Notes: a model not told the origin generated them from the sequence alone. 64,000 nt of DNA from Natrinema zhouii (GCF_013456555.2 NZ_CP059154.1:496001-560000); one strand, 5' to 3'; positions 45,173 to 53,921 are shown, counted from the stretch's first letter. Made by a program: numbers and translations.

Positions 45173-47260
45173 CTATTCCTCGAGCGAGAAGACGGCGATC
45201 GTGTTGCCCTCCTCCTCGACCTGATTCCCGCCACCGCCGGGAATCGCAACGTACTGTTTCCCTTCGTTCGGGTCGTACCAGCTCATGGGCGCGCCGTCGA
45301 CGCCGTGATCGCCGACCTCGTGAGCGGCCAAGTATTCGCCCGTCTCGGTATCGAAGGCGTGGAGCTGTCCGGTCGGGCCGCCGGCGAAGGTTACACCCGT
45401 CGCGGTCGTCAGCGAGCCGCCCCACGGCGGTCCGGCTCGCCAGCTGAACCAGTTCTGCCACTTCACGTCGCCGGATAGCGGATCGATTCCAGCGATGACG
45501 CCGGCCATCTGGTTCCACTCTGGCACTTCCTCGTCTGCGAACTGTTGGGTCTCTTCGTCTTCTTCCTCCTCCTCTTCCTCTTCTTCCGCTCCGTCGTCCC
45601 CCTCCTCTTCGTCGGTTTCATTTCGCTCCTGTTCCTCCTCGTGTAATTTGTCCCCGCCGTCCTCCGTCTCGTTACCGACGGTATCCGTTTCGTTGCCGAG
45701 GGTATCCGTCTCGTTTCCGATAGCTTCGGTCTCGTTTCCGATTGCCTCCGTCTCGTTGCCAGCGGCGTCCGTCTCGTTCCCGGGCGTCTCGTCGCCCTCT
45801 CGTTGCTCGCCGACTTCCGCCTCGTCCGCGTCCGCCGTTTCTTCGTCTTCGGGCGTCTCGTCGCCCTCTCGCTGTTCGCCCTCCTCCGCATCGACCGGCT
45901 CCGTCTTTCGCACGGTGTCCATCCCGATATAGGTCGTTCCGGGCTCGTACTCCACCTCGAACCAGGAGAACTTGATCGGGTAGTTGGTCCCTTTGACGAC
46001 TAACGTCTGCGTCTCGGGATCGTACGCGCTGGGCTGTGGATTGGTCCCACCGATGAGGTCCGGCATGATCCAGGGCGCGCTCTCGAGGTCGTCGTACGGC
46101 GGCAGATTGAACGTATTGAGGTGCTGGACGTACTCGTCGCTGCGCTGATGGAGTTGCCCGGTCTCCATGTTTACCGTGTACACCCAGCCCGTCTTGCCGG
46201 GCCACGTCGCGAATTTCTGCGTCTCGCCGTCGACGTCCGCCTCGAAGACGACCGGCGGACTCGGCGAGTCGTAGTCCCACCAGTCGTGAGGCGAGTCCTG
46301 GTGGTGCCACTGGTACTCGCCGTCAGAGGCGTTGACGGCGACTTTGCCACAGGAGTAGGGGTTGTATCCGGGCCGGACGGTTCCGTACCACGGGCCGGGG
46401 TTGGCCGACGGGATAACGACCGATCCGTTTTCCGGCTCGATCGCACCGGACGCCCAGGCGGTCGCGCCGCCGTGCTGCCAGGAGTCACCGACCCACTCGT
46501 GTTCCGGCGTCATGTTGACGCGCCACTGCGGATTCCCCTCGAGATCGATCGCGTCGAAGAAGCCGCTGACCCCGAACTCGCCGCCGAAACTGCCCTTCAT
46601 GAGCATCCCGTCGTAGATCAGCGGTGGGAACGACGACGTTGTGCCCCGCGACCGCTCCCATCGGAGCTCTTCGTGCATAACGTCGTCAGCGACTTCGCCG
46701 CGATAGGCGGCCGCGCCGTTGTAGTACCACCGCTCTTCGCCGGTGTAGCGGTCGATCGCGATGACGCCCAGATCGAGCGTGCTCTTGTAGATCGTGTCAC
46801 CGAGCACGGCAGGGCCTCGTTCGGCGGGCGGCGTCTCGTCGGACGCACCGACGACGGGTTCGTAGAAGTGCGTCCACAGGAGTTCGCCCGTTCGCGCGTT
46901 GATCGCGTACAGCATGTCCGGCCCGACCGTCGTGTACATGATCGGCGGATCGCCGTCCACGACGATCGGCGAGCCCTGGAAATCGTTGGGATCGTCCGCG
47001 ACCTCGAGTCGATACTCGGCCTCGAGTTGATCGACGTTCTCCGGCGTAATCACGTCGGCCGTCGTGTGGCGCTGGGCCTCGTAGGAGCCGCCCATGATGA
47101 GCCAGTTGGTCGGCTCCTCGCCCGTCTGGGCGAGGTCCTCCTCGGTAACGTCCACTTCGGGTATCTGGTCGATATTGCCCTGTTCGATTACTGATTCGCC
47201 CGGTTTTTCACTCCACGGTGCGTCCTCTGGCAGGTCGATGAGGTGAGATTCGTACGTCAT
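45173..47260 (-). CDS. PQQ-type quinoprotein dehydrogenase with NET-rich insert
   Basis: The 695-residue protein has propeller units with W-motifs (RTGELLWTHFYEP, YTGEERWYYNG, VTFAGGPTGQLHAFDTETGEYL) of membrane/periplasm PQQ alcohol/glucose dehydrogenases, plus DSPHDWWDYDSPSPP with the probable catalytic Asp. An insert of about 130 residues (470-600) is acidic and carries seven NET sequons (N-glycosylation sites) as GNET repeats and a Glu run. No signal peptide is visible (MTYESHLIDLPEDAPW). The gene lies 15 bp after a Tat-signal protein gene, so the pair is cotranscribed. PQQ synthesis genes are not in this window. Confidence 0.88.
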   Translation of the reverse strand: MTYESHLIDLPEDAPWSEKPGESVIEQGNIDQIPEVDVTEEDLAQTGEEPTNWLIMGGSYEAQRHTTADVITPENVDQLEAEYRLEVADDPNDFQGSPIVVDGDPPIMYTTVGPDMLYAINARTGELLWTHFYEPVVGASDETPPAERGPAVLGDTIYKSTLDLGVIAIDRYTGEERWYYNGAAAYRGEVADDVMHEELRWERSRGTTSSFPPLIYDGMLMKGSFGGEFGVSGFFDAIDLEGNPQWRVNMTPEHEWVGDSWQHGGATAWASGAIEPENGSVVIPSANPGPWYGTVRPGYNPYSCGKVAVNASDGEYQWHHQDSPHDWWDYDSPSPPVVFEADVDGETQKFATWPGKTGWVYTVNMETGQLHQRSDEYVQHLNTFNLPPYDDLESAPWIMPDLIGGTNPQPSAYDPETQTLVVKGTNYPIKFSWFEVEYEPGTTYIGMDTVRKTEPVDAEEGEQREGDETPEDEETADADEAEVGEQREGDETPGNETDAAGNETEAIGNETEAIGNETDTLGNETDTVGNETEDGGDKLHEEEQERNETDEEEGDDGAEEEEEEEEEDEETQQFADEEVPEWNQMAGVIAGIDPLSGDVKWQNWFSWRAGPPWGGSLTTATGVTFAGGPTGQLHAFDTETGEYLAAHEVGDHGVDGAPMSWYDPNEGKQYVAIPGGGGNQVEEEGNTIAVFSLEE
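45601..45784 (-). repeat. NET-sequon linker in the quinoprotein gene
   Basis: It has GNET units at 7-residue spacing (AIGNETE, AIGNETD, LGNETDT, VGNETED) followed by GGDKLHEEEQERNETDE. It is related to 44606-44735 on the opposite strand; together they form a long imperfect inverted repeat about 1 kb apart. Confidence 0.75.
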
Positions 47261-47275
47261 TCGTGTTCACCGTCG

Positions 47276-48214
47276 TTAGTTGGGTGCTGGGTTCCTCGCT
47301 GCACGCTTGTCGTCCGTAATCCGGATGACGTCGTCGATGAGGAACTCCTGGCCGATGATCATGATCGCGGTACTGGCGGTCGTCAGCGTCGTCAGCTGGT
47401 CGTCGGCGATATCGCCGGCCGCGAGGTCGCGCGCGGCCGAGCCCAACAGGTAGTAGCCGCCGAGCATCGACTTGGCGTCCCAGAGTCCCCGGTCGATCAT
47501 CTCGCTGGTGACTAGCGGCTCCCGCTGCCAGAGGTAGTAGTCGAGTCCGTCGATCCACAGCAGCGACCCCTCCGCGGCCCGCTGGTGGAGCGGCGCGACG
47601 TACTCGTGGACGACGCCGTCGTCGACGGCGTCCGCCGGCGGATAATCGGGCGTCTTCATCCACCACGATAACTGCTCGCGCGAGTTCACGATGTTGACCA
47701 CCAGTGCCGTCTGTTCTTGCTCCGCGAAGCCGACCTCGGAGAGCGTCGCCGGAAGCGCGTCGATATGCAGGAGTTGCCGCGTCGTCTCCTCGATGTGTCC
47801 CGGCTCGAACGCCGGCAAGTTCTCCTCGGCGCTCGCGAAAAAGCCCACCTCAGTCAGGTGCTCGTTGATTCCCCACGCCGCCGTGGTCAGCTCTTGATAC
47901 GCCGATGCCCCCTCTTCGGGGATCCCCATCGACTCCAGTTCGGGCAACAGTTCGAAGCTCTCCTCGAGCCCCGCCAGTTCCTCGTTCAACAGCGCCGCGT
48001 CGAGCGTTCCCGTCAGTCCAGCGCGAACCGCCTCGCCCATCTCGGCGAGCCCGTCCGCAGCACCGCTCGAGACCTCCGCGCGGAGATCACGCAGCGTCGC
48101 ACCGGCGATACCGCCGCCGGCGATGACGCCGAGGGCTTTGAGGAAGTCACGACGATCCGCGTCGCTCACCTCCCCGTAGCTGTACCTCTCTTCGGGATTG
48201 GTACCATATGCCAT
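47276..48214 (-). CDS. Tat-signal secreted protein, partner of the quinoprotein
   Basis: The 312-residue product starts with a twin-arginine signal (ADRRDFLKALGVIAGGGIAGA, residues ~19-39). The mature part is mostly helical, Glu/Ala/Leu-rich, with no motif I recognise. Its stop is 15 bp before the ATG of the quinoprotein. It could be an escort that carries the signal-less quinoprotein through the Tat pore in folded form, as small Tat subunits do for hydrogenases. That is an inference from gene order and the missing signal. Confidence 0.78.
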   Translation of the reverse strand: MAYGTNPEERYSYGEVSDADRRDFLKALGVIAGGGIAGATLRDLRAEVSSGAADGLAEMGEAVRAGLTGTLDAALLNEELAGLEESFELLPELESMGIPEEGASAYQELTTAAWGINEHLTEVGFFASAEENLPAFEPGHIEETTRQLLHIDALPATLSEVGFAEQEQTALVVNIVNSREQLSWWMKTPDYPPADAVDDGVVHEYVAPLHQRAAEGSLLWIDGLDYYLWQREPLVTSEMIDRGLWDAKSMLGGYYLLGSAARDLAAGDIADDQLTTLTTASTAIMIIGQEFLIDDVIRITDDKRAARNPAPN

Positions 48215-48517
48215 GATGCCTCTCGAGAGACAGCGTCGGCCTCAATAGATGCTTCCACAGTTGCGGGTATGGAATATATTTCTTCAGGAACGTCGGTTCG
48301 CTGTATTTGCTTCGTCTCTTCCCGTTAGTTGATGGCTAGTGTCAATCAGCAGTTAGCACGGGCCCTCGACGGACAAGAGATAGTTTCCGTCCCCGAAATC
48401 GGAGTAACTCGAGACTCCGTGCGAATAGTCACAGTCGGGCTACCGCGATCAGAAAGACGGAGACGGAGCGGCTACAGTAACTTTGATTCCGCTCAACGAC
48501 TCGATGACGGCAGTCAG
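48215..48517. other. Spacer upstream of the Tat-protein operon
   Basis: An AT-rich ggaatatatttc at 48271-48282 lies about 62 bp upstream of the Tat-signal ATG (leader ~36 bp). No gene; the other promoter is for the lrp gene on the far side. Confidence 0.45.
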
Positions 48518-48973
48518 TCACTCCGTGTCGAGTTCGAACTGTTCGTTTTCGGAGACGGCGTTGAGCACGATGCTCGTATTCGATTGGTTAATGTCAGGAT
48601 CGGTGATCAGGGACTTGATCTCGTCGTTCATGTCGTCCGTGTCTTTGAACTTCCCGATCGCGATGACGTCGTAGTCCCCCGTGACCTCGTAGACGGAGAT
48701 CATCTGGCGGTGATCCTTCAGCGTCTGTGTAATTTCGGGAAGCGCGCTCCCTTCGGCTTTCAGCTGCATGACAGCGGTGACATCGTATCCCACCGCGTCG
48801 TAGTCGACTTTCGGCGTGTAGCCCTCGATAACACCTTCCTCCTCGAGATCGGAGAGGTGATTCGAGACCGTCGTCACCGAGACGTCGAGTTCTTCGGCGA
48901 GGCTACGGAGGCTGGCTCGGCCGTCGTCGAGGAGTTTGTTTACCAGGTCTGAGTCCAAGTCTTCGTAGGTCAT
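48518..48973 (-). CDS. Lrp/AsnC family transcription regulator
   Basis: The 151-residue product has an N-terminal helix-turn-helix ([29 protein letters not shown]) and a C-terminal RAM ligand domain with [15 protein letters not shown]. Lrp/AsnC proteins bind DNA as multimers and respond to amino acids. Placed upstream of the Tat/quinoprotein operon on the same strand, it may regulate it, though the 300-bp gap is large. ATG 48973. Confidence 0.92.
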   Translation of the reverse strand: MTYEDLDSDLVNKLLDDGRASLRSLAEELDVSVTTVSNHLSDLEEEGVIEGYTPKVDYDAVGYDVTAVMQLKAEGSALPEITQTLKDHRQMISVYEVTGDYDVIAIGKFKDTDDMNDEIKSLITDPDINQSNTSIVLNAVSENEQFELDTE

Positions 48974-49719
48974 TACCGGTACAAGGTGCTCCTTCTACTA
49001 GGAGTTTACGAATATCCAGTTCTATTCGCGCCCAGTGAGTCGATGTTGTGAGATACGCGGATGTGCCGTGTATGGGTGTAGATTACTGCAAATAGACGAA
49101 TCGTCATCACCTCTCCGGTGTCATGTGCATCCAGCAACCGAACGAGCGTCACTACCCGACGAACCGATCGAAACTGCTGGTATCACTCGTCCTTTCCCGA
49201 TTCGGATTCTCGTCCGTGACGTTGACGACTCGAGAATTCGGTCGTCGCGAATCTGCCGTTTGGGATTTGTACTAGGTTGGGATGAGCTCACGGCTCGAGA
49301 GAAGACAGCTCTCCACGGAACAAAACCAAAGGGTTCGTTCGGTAACAAGTGACAGCGGGGTTCTCCGTCCGGGATTTGAACCCAGATATATAAAACCTGT
49401 TTCGTCGACCTATAGGCGAATCGAATTATCAGGAAAACCGGCCCTGTTGAGAGCCTATTCTTCAGATGTATTTTAGCGTGAAACACGCGGTGATATTGGG
49501 CGAGAAGGGGCCCTCATAGTTTGTTTCCTGTGATATCGGCAGATACGGCATATTATCCACTTTGCGAGTCTGTCCACCTATCCGGGTTGCCATACAAGTG
49601 AGTTGTACACGTCATCTACTATTCTTCCTAATCACTTTCTCTTCTCAAGTAATATCTATTGGTTATTGAAATTTCATGGTCGATGTTATTGTGCATGGGT
49701 GACTGAATGACTGACTGCT
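48974..49719. other. Large non-coding spacer
   Basis: No gene is recognised in about 745 bp. It includes an att-like 3' end copy of tRNA-Glu (49361-49385). From about 49440 the AT content rises; the right end carries the promoter of the LTD-protein gene. Confidence 0.5.
49361..49385 (-). repeat. Partial tRNA-Glu 3' end, att-like copy
   Basis: ttctccgtccgggatttgaacccag matches 50721-50745 (3' end of the tRNA-Glu gene) at 23 of 25 bases, including the T-loop ttcaaat core on the minus strand. It has no acceptor or D-arm, so it is not a tRNA gene. It fits an attachment site left by integration. Confidence 0.7.
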
Positions 49720-50391
49720 ATGAGGCTCAACAGACGACGGTTCATCGCAGGCACAGCGCTGGCAGCAGCCGGCATTGGTATCAGTGGAAATGTCCTCGCA
49801 GATGGGCACGAGCTACCGGTCAAAATCGTTGAAGTTAATCCGACCGAGGAAACGGTTATCCTCGAGAATACAGGCAGCGAGACCGTTGATCTTGGAGGCT
49901 ATCTGCTGGATTGGGAGCATGAAAACGACGAAGATCAGACTAAAGCCTTTGAAGAAGGTGTGACAATTGAACCTGGCAAGCAGCTATCAGTCTGGTCAGG
50001 TTTCCAGTCAACTCAAATAGGTGACGTTAAGGCAGACTACCAAATCGCAGACTATGATCATGGCCGAATTAATGACCAGGATCCGGACGTTATCGCTCTT
50101 CTCTCACCCGAGGGTGAACTCGTAGCGACAAGTGATGGATATACCTCCGGAGGGGACAACTCATCAGGTGACAACTCGGGTTCGGATTCAGATTCTGATA
50201 CGGATTCGGACAACACTGGTGACGAGTCGTCAGCAGACACCGATGAGACCACCAACGACGATACTGACGTTGAATCCGACTCCGACACAGGCGACGAAGA
50301 TGCTGGCGGAGAAGCCGACGAAGACGTCAACGCTAATGCTGACGAAGAAGAGGAAGCTGAAGCCGAAGCAGAAGCTGAAGATGACTGCTAA
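49720..50391 (+). CDS. Tat-exported lamin-tail (LTD) protein with acidic tail
   Basis: The 223-residue product has a Tat signal (NRRRFIAGTALAAAGIGISG, residues ~4-23). Residues 35-145 fit a lamin-tail domain: VEVNPTEETVILENTGSETVDLGGYLLDW and later VIALLSPEGELV. The C-terminal 80 residues are Ser/Asp/Glu/Thr-rich and end EAEDDC, with a terminal cysteine. LTD proteins bind DNA or nucleotides or sit at the surface; role unknown. Base composition is AT-richer than the flanks, and it sits in the islet beside the tRNA-Glu fragments. Confidence 0.8.
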   Translation: MRLNRRRFIAGTALAAAGIGISGNVLADGHELPVKIVEVNPTEETVILENTGSETVDLGGYLLDWEHENDEDQTKAFEEGVTIEPGKQLSVWSGFQSTQIGDVKADYQIADYDHGRINDQDPDVIALLSPEGELVATSDGYTSGGDNSSGDNSGSDSDSDTDSDNTGDESSADTDETTNDDTDVESDSDTGDEDAGGEADEDVNANADEEEEAEAEAEAEDDC

Positions 50392-50595
50392 CTAACGCAG
50401 CAGTTCCATCTCCTCGTTTTCTCTCAGCTACCGTTATTCTACTTTGAGGAGACAGTGAGGTCCCTTGGAGTCCAGAAAGAACGCTAAATGTAGAGAGTCT
50501 TAAGAAGAGGATTCGGCTAAAAGGACAAGAAAAGTCACTATATAACAATGATTTATACCACGTGTGAAAACTGCGAGACGGCGAAGCTATCTTAG

Positions 50596-50617
50596 TGCTC
50601 CGTCTGGGATTTGAACC
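50596..50617 (-). repeat. Partial tRNA-Glu 3' end, exact 22-bp copy
   Basis: tgctccgtctgggatttgaa plus cc matches 50721-50742 exactly. It lacks the other half of a tRNA. With the copy at 49361 it marks two likely attachment sites to the left of the intact gene. Confidence 0.75.
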
Positions 50618-50695
50618 ACGCGAAGACGTTCCTGCTCGCTCACTTCGTTCGCTCGCGGGCTGCGACGTCTCTGATTCAAATCACAGAGCGTCCGC

Positions 50696-50720
50696 TTTTT
50701 GCTCACTTCGTTCGCAAAAA
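50696..50720 (-). terminator. Hairpin terminator after tRNA-Glu
   Basis: tttttgc (50696-50702) and gcaaaaa (50714-50720) can pair across an 11-base loop; on the minus strand the run of T after the tRNA 3' end fits an archaeal U-rich terminator. Confidence 0.5.
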
Positions 50721-50795
50721 TGCTCCGTCTGGGATTTGAACCCAGGTCATCGGCTCGAAAGGCCGAAATGATTGGCCGGACTACACCAACGGAGC
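50721..50795 (-). tRNA. tRNA-Glu (anticodon UUC)
   Basis: The minus strand folds as a complete cloverleaf: acceptor GCTCCGT paired with ACGGAGC, D-arm with GGTGTAGTCCGG, anticodon stem TCGGC/GCCGA with loop CTTTCGA (anticodon TTC), and T-arm GGGTTCAAATCCC; the discriminator is A. No CCA is encoded. Decodes GAA and GAG. Its 3' end is a favoured site for integrase attachment, and two partial copies lie to the left. Confidence 0.95.
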
Positions 50796-50958
50796 GATCA
50801 CGCTGTTCTCGCACCGAGGCTCGCTTCACTACGTTCAGCGACCCACCGGAGCGATCCGTCACACGCGCTGTGTGCAACTGGTCGTTGCCGGGGGCTAGTA
50901 AAAAGGGTTCCGTTCCGGGCTGGGGATGGCACACTATCACGCACGCGTCCAGTTTCGC

Positions 50959-52344
50959 TCACGACTGCCGAAGTGACGACCCCTCGAGCGACATCGAGAG
51001 CTCCCCCTCGAGCCCGAGTAAATCCACGATCGTCGGCGTCACGTCCGTCGCGTCGACCGGTCCGTCGCCCTCGAGTTCGGGCGCTGCTGGTCCGCCGAGG
51101 CCGAAACAGCCGTAGGCGGATTCGTCGACGCGGCCGTGGGAGCCACTCACCTGTGAGGCGTCCAGCGAGACGAGTCCCTCGTCGCCGAAGAACAACTCAC
51201 AGGGGTCGAAGCCGGGTTTGGCATGGATGTCCATCTCGGTCGCGTACGGCGGCGCGTTCGCGCGGTCGTCCCACCAGTAGTACTGGAACCAGGCGTCAGG
51301 ATCCGCGACGAGGACGAGGTCACCCGCGTTCGGGTGGTCGATCCCGCGCTCGGCCTTCCCCGAGTCGTCGAGCACCGCGTCGATACCCTCGAGCCCCGCG
51401 AGCGCATCGCGAGCGGCGTCGACCGCTCCCTCGGCGTAGATGTGTGCGATCTGGTGGTCGACCATCGCGAACGCGTCCGAACCGCCGATGTCGGCGTCGC
51501 CGTCCGCGTCCGTCTCGAGCAGCCCGGCCTCCCGAAGCGCGCGGTTGGGGAATATCGGTCGATCCACCTCGTGAAACCCGTACTCGCTGACGAGGGTGAG
51601 GACCGTCTCGTCCCAGCGGTCCGTTTCCGAGAGGTCGGCGAGGAACCCCTCGAGGAGGTCGTCGACGGTCTCGAGTGCCGTCGCGAAGGCGTCGCTGCCG
51701 GGGCCGTCGCTCTGTCCGGCGTAATCCAGGTGGGGGACGTAGATCCACAGCAGGTCGGGATCGAACCGGTCGATCGCCTCGCGTGCTGCCGCGAGGATCC
51801 AGCGGCTCCCCTCCTCGTTCGCACCGGGCCCCCAGTAGTTGTGCAGCGGGAAGTGGCCGAGTTCCTCGTGGAGGTCATCGTAGAAGCCGTCGGGATTCGT
51901 CCAGCAGTTCATTTCGAGGAGGTTGTTGTCCTCGTCCTCGATCGGTGACGGCGTGACCGCCACGTCGGCGCTCGTCCCGATCAGGTGCTGGAAGTTCAGC
52001 GCGCCGGTGGTCAGCCCAGCCACGTCGCTCGCGGTCTCCCAGATCCGGTCGCGACCGTCGCGGTCGCGCTCCCAGAACTCGGCGGTTTCTCGCTCGCGGT
52101 CGTATTCGCCGCTCGAGACGTCGCCGTGCTCGCTGGGACCGCGCCCGGTCGCGAGGGTGGTCTGAGCCGGAACCGTGACGGCGGGAAACGGTGGTCTGAG
52201 GCCGGTCACGCGTTCGCTTGAGAAGTGCGACTCGAGCGTCGGCGTTCGGTCGGCGTCGATGTGCTGGGGCTGGAGGCCGACGACGTCGAGGACGATCGTT
52301 CGGCCGGCCATCTGGGCCGTCTCGGGAATCGTGGGTGCAGTCAT
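50959..52344 (-). CDS. Alkaline phosphatase/nucleotide pyrophosphatase family protein
   Basis: The 461-residue protein has the metal and nucleophile site TIVLDVVGLQPQHIDADRTPTLESHF and FPAVTVPAQTTLATGRGPSEHG, where Thr is the expected nucleophile, and ends in a VDATDVTPTIVDLLGLEG stretch with VSGSHGRVDESAYG. It is a nucleotide pyrophosphatase/phosphodiesterase-type enzyme of the alkaline phosphatase superfamily. No signal peptide is seen. It lies 54 bp after the inositol-phosphate synthase gene on the same strand, so they form an operon. ATG 52311 is an alternative start. Confidence 0.87.
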   Translation of the reverse strand: MTAPTIPETAQMAGRTIVLDVVGLQPQHIDADRTPTLESHFSSERVTGLRPPFPAVTVPAQTTLATGRGPSEHGDVSSGEYDRERETAEFWERDRDGRDRIWETASDVAGLTTGALNFQHLIGTSADVAVTPSPIEDEDNNLLEMNCWTNPDGFYDDLHEELGHFPLHNYWGPGANEEGSRWILAAAREAIDRFDPDLLWIYVPHLDYAGQSDGPGSDAFATALETVDDLLEGFLADLSETDRWDETVLTLVSEYGFHEVDRPIFPNRALREAGLLETDADGDADIGGSDAFAMVDHQIAHIYAEGAVDAARDALAGLEGIDAVLDDSGKAERGIDHPNAGDLVLVADPDAWFQYYWWDDRANAPPYATEMDIHAKPGFDPCELFFGDEGLVSLDASQVSGSHGRVDESAYGCFGLGGPAAPELEGDGPVDATDVTPTIVDLLGLEGELSMSLEGSSLRQS

Positions 52345-52398
52345 GGGATCTCAGGGGCGTGTCGGGATGCAACGGGAATCGGTGGGGATCGTTGCGTC

Positions 52399-53619
52399 TC
52401 AGCGATGCTCCTCGGCGTAGTCGTACAGTCGGTCCAGCTGCCGGGAGAAGTCGTGCTCGTCGACGCCGAGCGGGGCTTTGAAGAACGACGCGAGCTGGGG
52501 CTGAAGCCCGCCGTCGCCGTGTTCGTCGGCGTGGGAAATCAGCCGCACCAGATCGAGCACGAGCGGCGCGGCAAGCGCGGAGTCCGACCCTTCCCACGTG
52601 AACTGCATCTTCATCTCCGTCTCGAGGAAGCCCTCGAAGTGGATGTAGTCCCAGGCCGTCTTCCAGTCGGCCAGCGAGGGCGTGTAGTCGATCCGGACCC
52701 GGTTGTGACCGATATCGGGGAGGATCGAATCGAGCACGTCGCCCTTGCTCGCGAGCTTGCCGGCGGCGTTCGCCTCGTCCTCGAGAACGAGGCCGTCCTT
52801 GTTGCCGAGGATGTTGTGGCCCTCCCAGCTCATGACTCGCAGGTTGCGGCCGGCGAACATGGGCGCGAGCGCGGACTTGACGAGCGTCTCGCCGGTCTTC
52901 GCGTCGCGTCCCATGTGCGGAACCTCGGTTTCGGCCGCGAGTTCGCGGACTCCCCCGAGCGTGTTGGCCGTACTCGGCGTGAAGTTGACGAACGGATGTC
53001 CGCTGGATATCGCGGCGTAGGCGTAGAGGACGCTGGCGGGAAGGTCGCGGTCGTCCTCGTCGATCGCTCGCTCGAGCGCGTCGCGCGTGTCGTAGCGGTC
53101 CGACTCCGCCAGTTCGGGTTCCGTCGAGGCGACGTTGACGACGACGAGTCGCTCGAGGTCGTGGCTATCGCGGAACGTCTCGTAGTCGTCTCGGATCTGG
53201 TCGACGACGTCCCGAATGGACAGGTCTTCGGCGAGCTGTTCGCTGTCCTCGGAGACGGCGGCACCGCAGTTGACTGCCGTGCCGACCTCGATCCGCTCGT
53301 CGATCGCGGCCAGATCATCTCGAACCGCCTCGAGCGTGTCGGCGTCCGGAACGCCGTTTCGATCGCGCTGGCGTTCGGCCTGCGCGACGAGTGACTCCGG
53401 TTCGATGTCGTGGCCCCCGAAGACGAATCCCTCGACGGGCGGGAGCTCGAGGTTCGAAACCGTATCGCGCTCGGTGACCATCCCAGTGGTGTCGGTCGCT
53501 CCCTGAGCGATGGCGCGAGCGCCGACGATCGACATCGTCGCGACGTTTCCGCGTGCCCCCACGAGCCAGACCCCCGTTCGATCCGCGTCGTCGACCGCTG
53601 GATGTTCCCCGTGGCTCAT
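52399..53619 (-). CDS. Inositol-3-phosphate synthase family protein
   Basis: The 406-residue protein has the NAD Rossmann motif VWLVGARGNVAT and the central family sequence GRDAKTGETLVKSALAPMFAGRNLRV, followed by SWEGHNILGNKDGLVL. It makes inositol 3-phosphate from glucose 6-phosphate in the usual family, or a related cyclised sugar phosphate. Archaeal members can feed archaetidylinositol or osmolyte synthesis. The gene is followed by the phosphatase-type gene, so the product may be dephosphorylated. ATG 53619 overlaps the stop of a small upstream frame. Confidence 0.92.
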   Translation of the reverse strand: MSHGEHPAVDDADRTGVWLVGARGNVATMSIVGARAIAQGATDTTGMVTERDTVSNLELPPVEGFVFGGHDIEPESLVAQAERQRDRNGVPDADTLEAVRDDLAAIDERIEVGTAVNCGAAVSEDSEQLAEDLSIRDVVDQIRDDYETFRDSHDLERLVVVNVASTEPELAESDRYDTRDALERAIDEDDRDLPASVLYAYAAISSGHPFVNFTPSTANTLGGVRELAAETEVPHMGRDAKTGETLVKSALAPMFAGRNLRVMSWEGHNILGNKDGLVLEDEANAAGKLASKGDVLDSILPDIGHNRVRIDYTPSLADWKTAWDYIHFEGFLETEMKMQFTWEGSDSALAAPLVLDLVRLISHADEHGDGGLQPQLASFFKAPLGVDEHDFSRQLDRLYDYAEEHR

Positions 53620-53741
53620 CGGGTCTCATCCCCTCCCGACGGCCGCTCGGTCCGGACTGTCGACGCGCGTTCACCCGTCCCCTTCTCGGGATCGATCCAC
53701 AGCGGGTTCGTCACTGCCGTCGCTCGTTCGATCAGCGTCAT
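53616..53741 (-). CDS. Possible 41-residue small protein, coupled to the synthase gene
   Basis: A short frame, starting MTLIERATAVTNPLWIDPEK, ends TGA in the ATGA overlap with the synthase ATG, a form typical of translational coupling. I do not recognise it; it may be a chance frame. It is not homologous to any family I know. Confidence 0.35.
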   Translation of the reverse strand: MTLIERATAVTNPLWIDPEKGTGERASTVRTERPSGGDETR

Positions 53742-53921
53742 TCCTGCGACCGTGGGGGCCGAACGGCTTTCGTTATGACTCGCGTAGCGGGAGTAACACG
53801 GTTTTGATCGCTCGTAACGCCGTATTCCGCCGCAGAGAGGTGTTGATTCACCATCATCAACCTCGGGTTTGGCGATCGAACGATCACAGCACCAAACCGT
53901 CGGGTCGTGGGACGGCAGAAT
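53742..53921. other. Divergent promoter region between two operons
   Basis: No gene. It includes the promoters for the synthase/phosphatase pair (minus) and the hydrolase/isomerase/prenyltransferase trio (plus). An AT-rich part is near 53767-53800. Confidence 0.45.

Larger units (their letters stand above)
50392..50720. other. Spacer between the LTD gene and tRNA-Glu
   Basis: AT-rich left part, then haloarchaeal ctcgcttcgttcg-type low complexity. It contains a second 22-bp copy of the tRNA 3' end (50596-50617) and the terminator hairpin. Confidence 0.5.

Noticed and set aside
50660-50695. T-loop-like gattcaaat sequence as part of a second tRNA
   Set aside because: The stem ctctg/cagag is seen, but no acceptor, D-arm or anticodon arm can be found around it.
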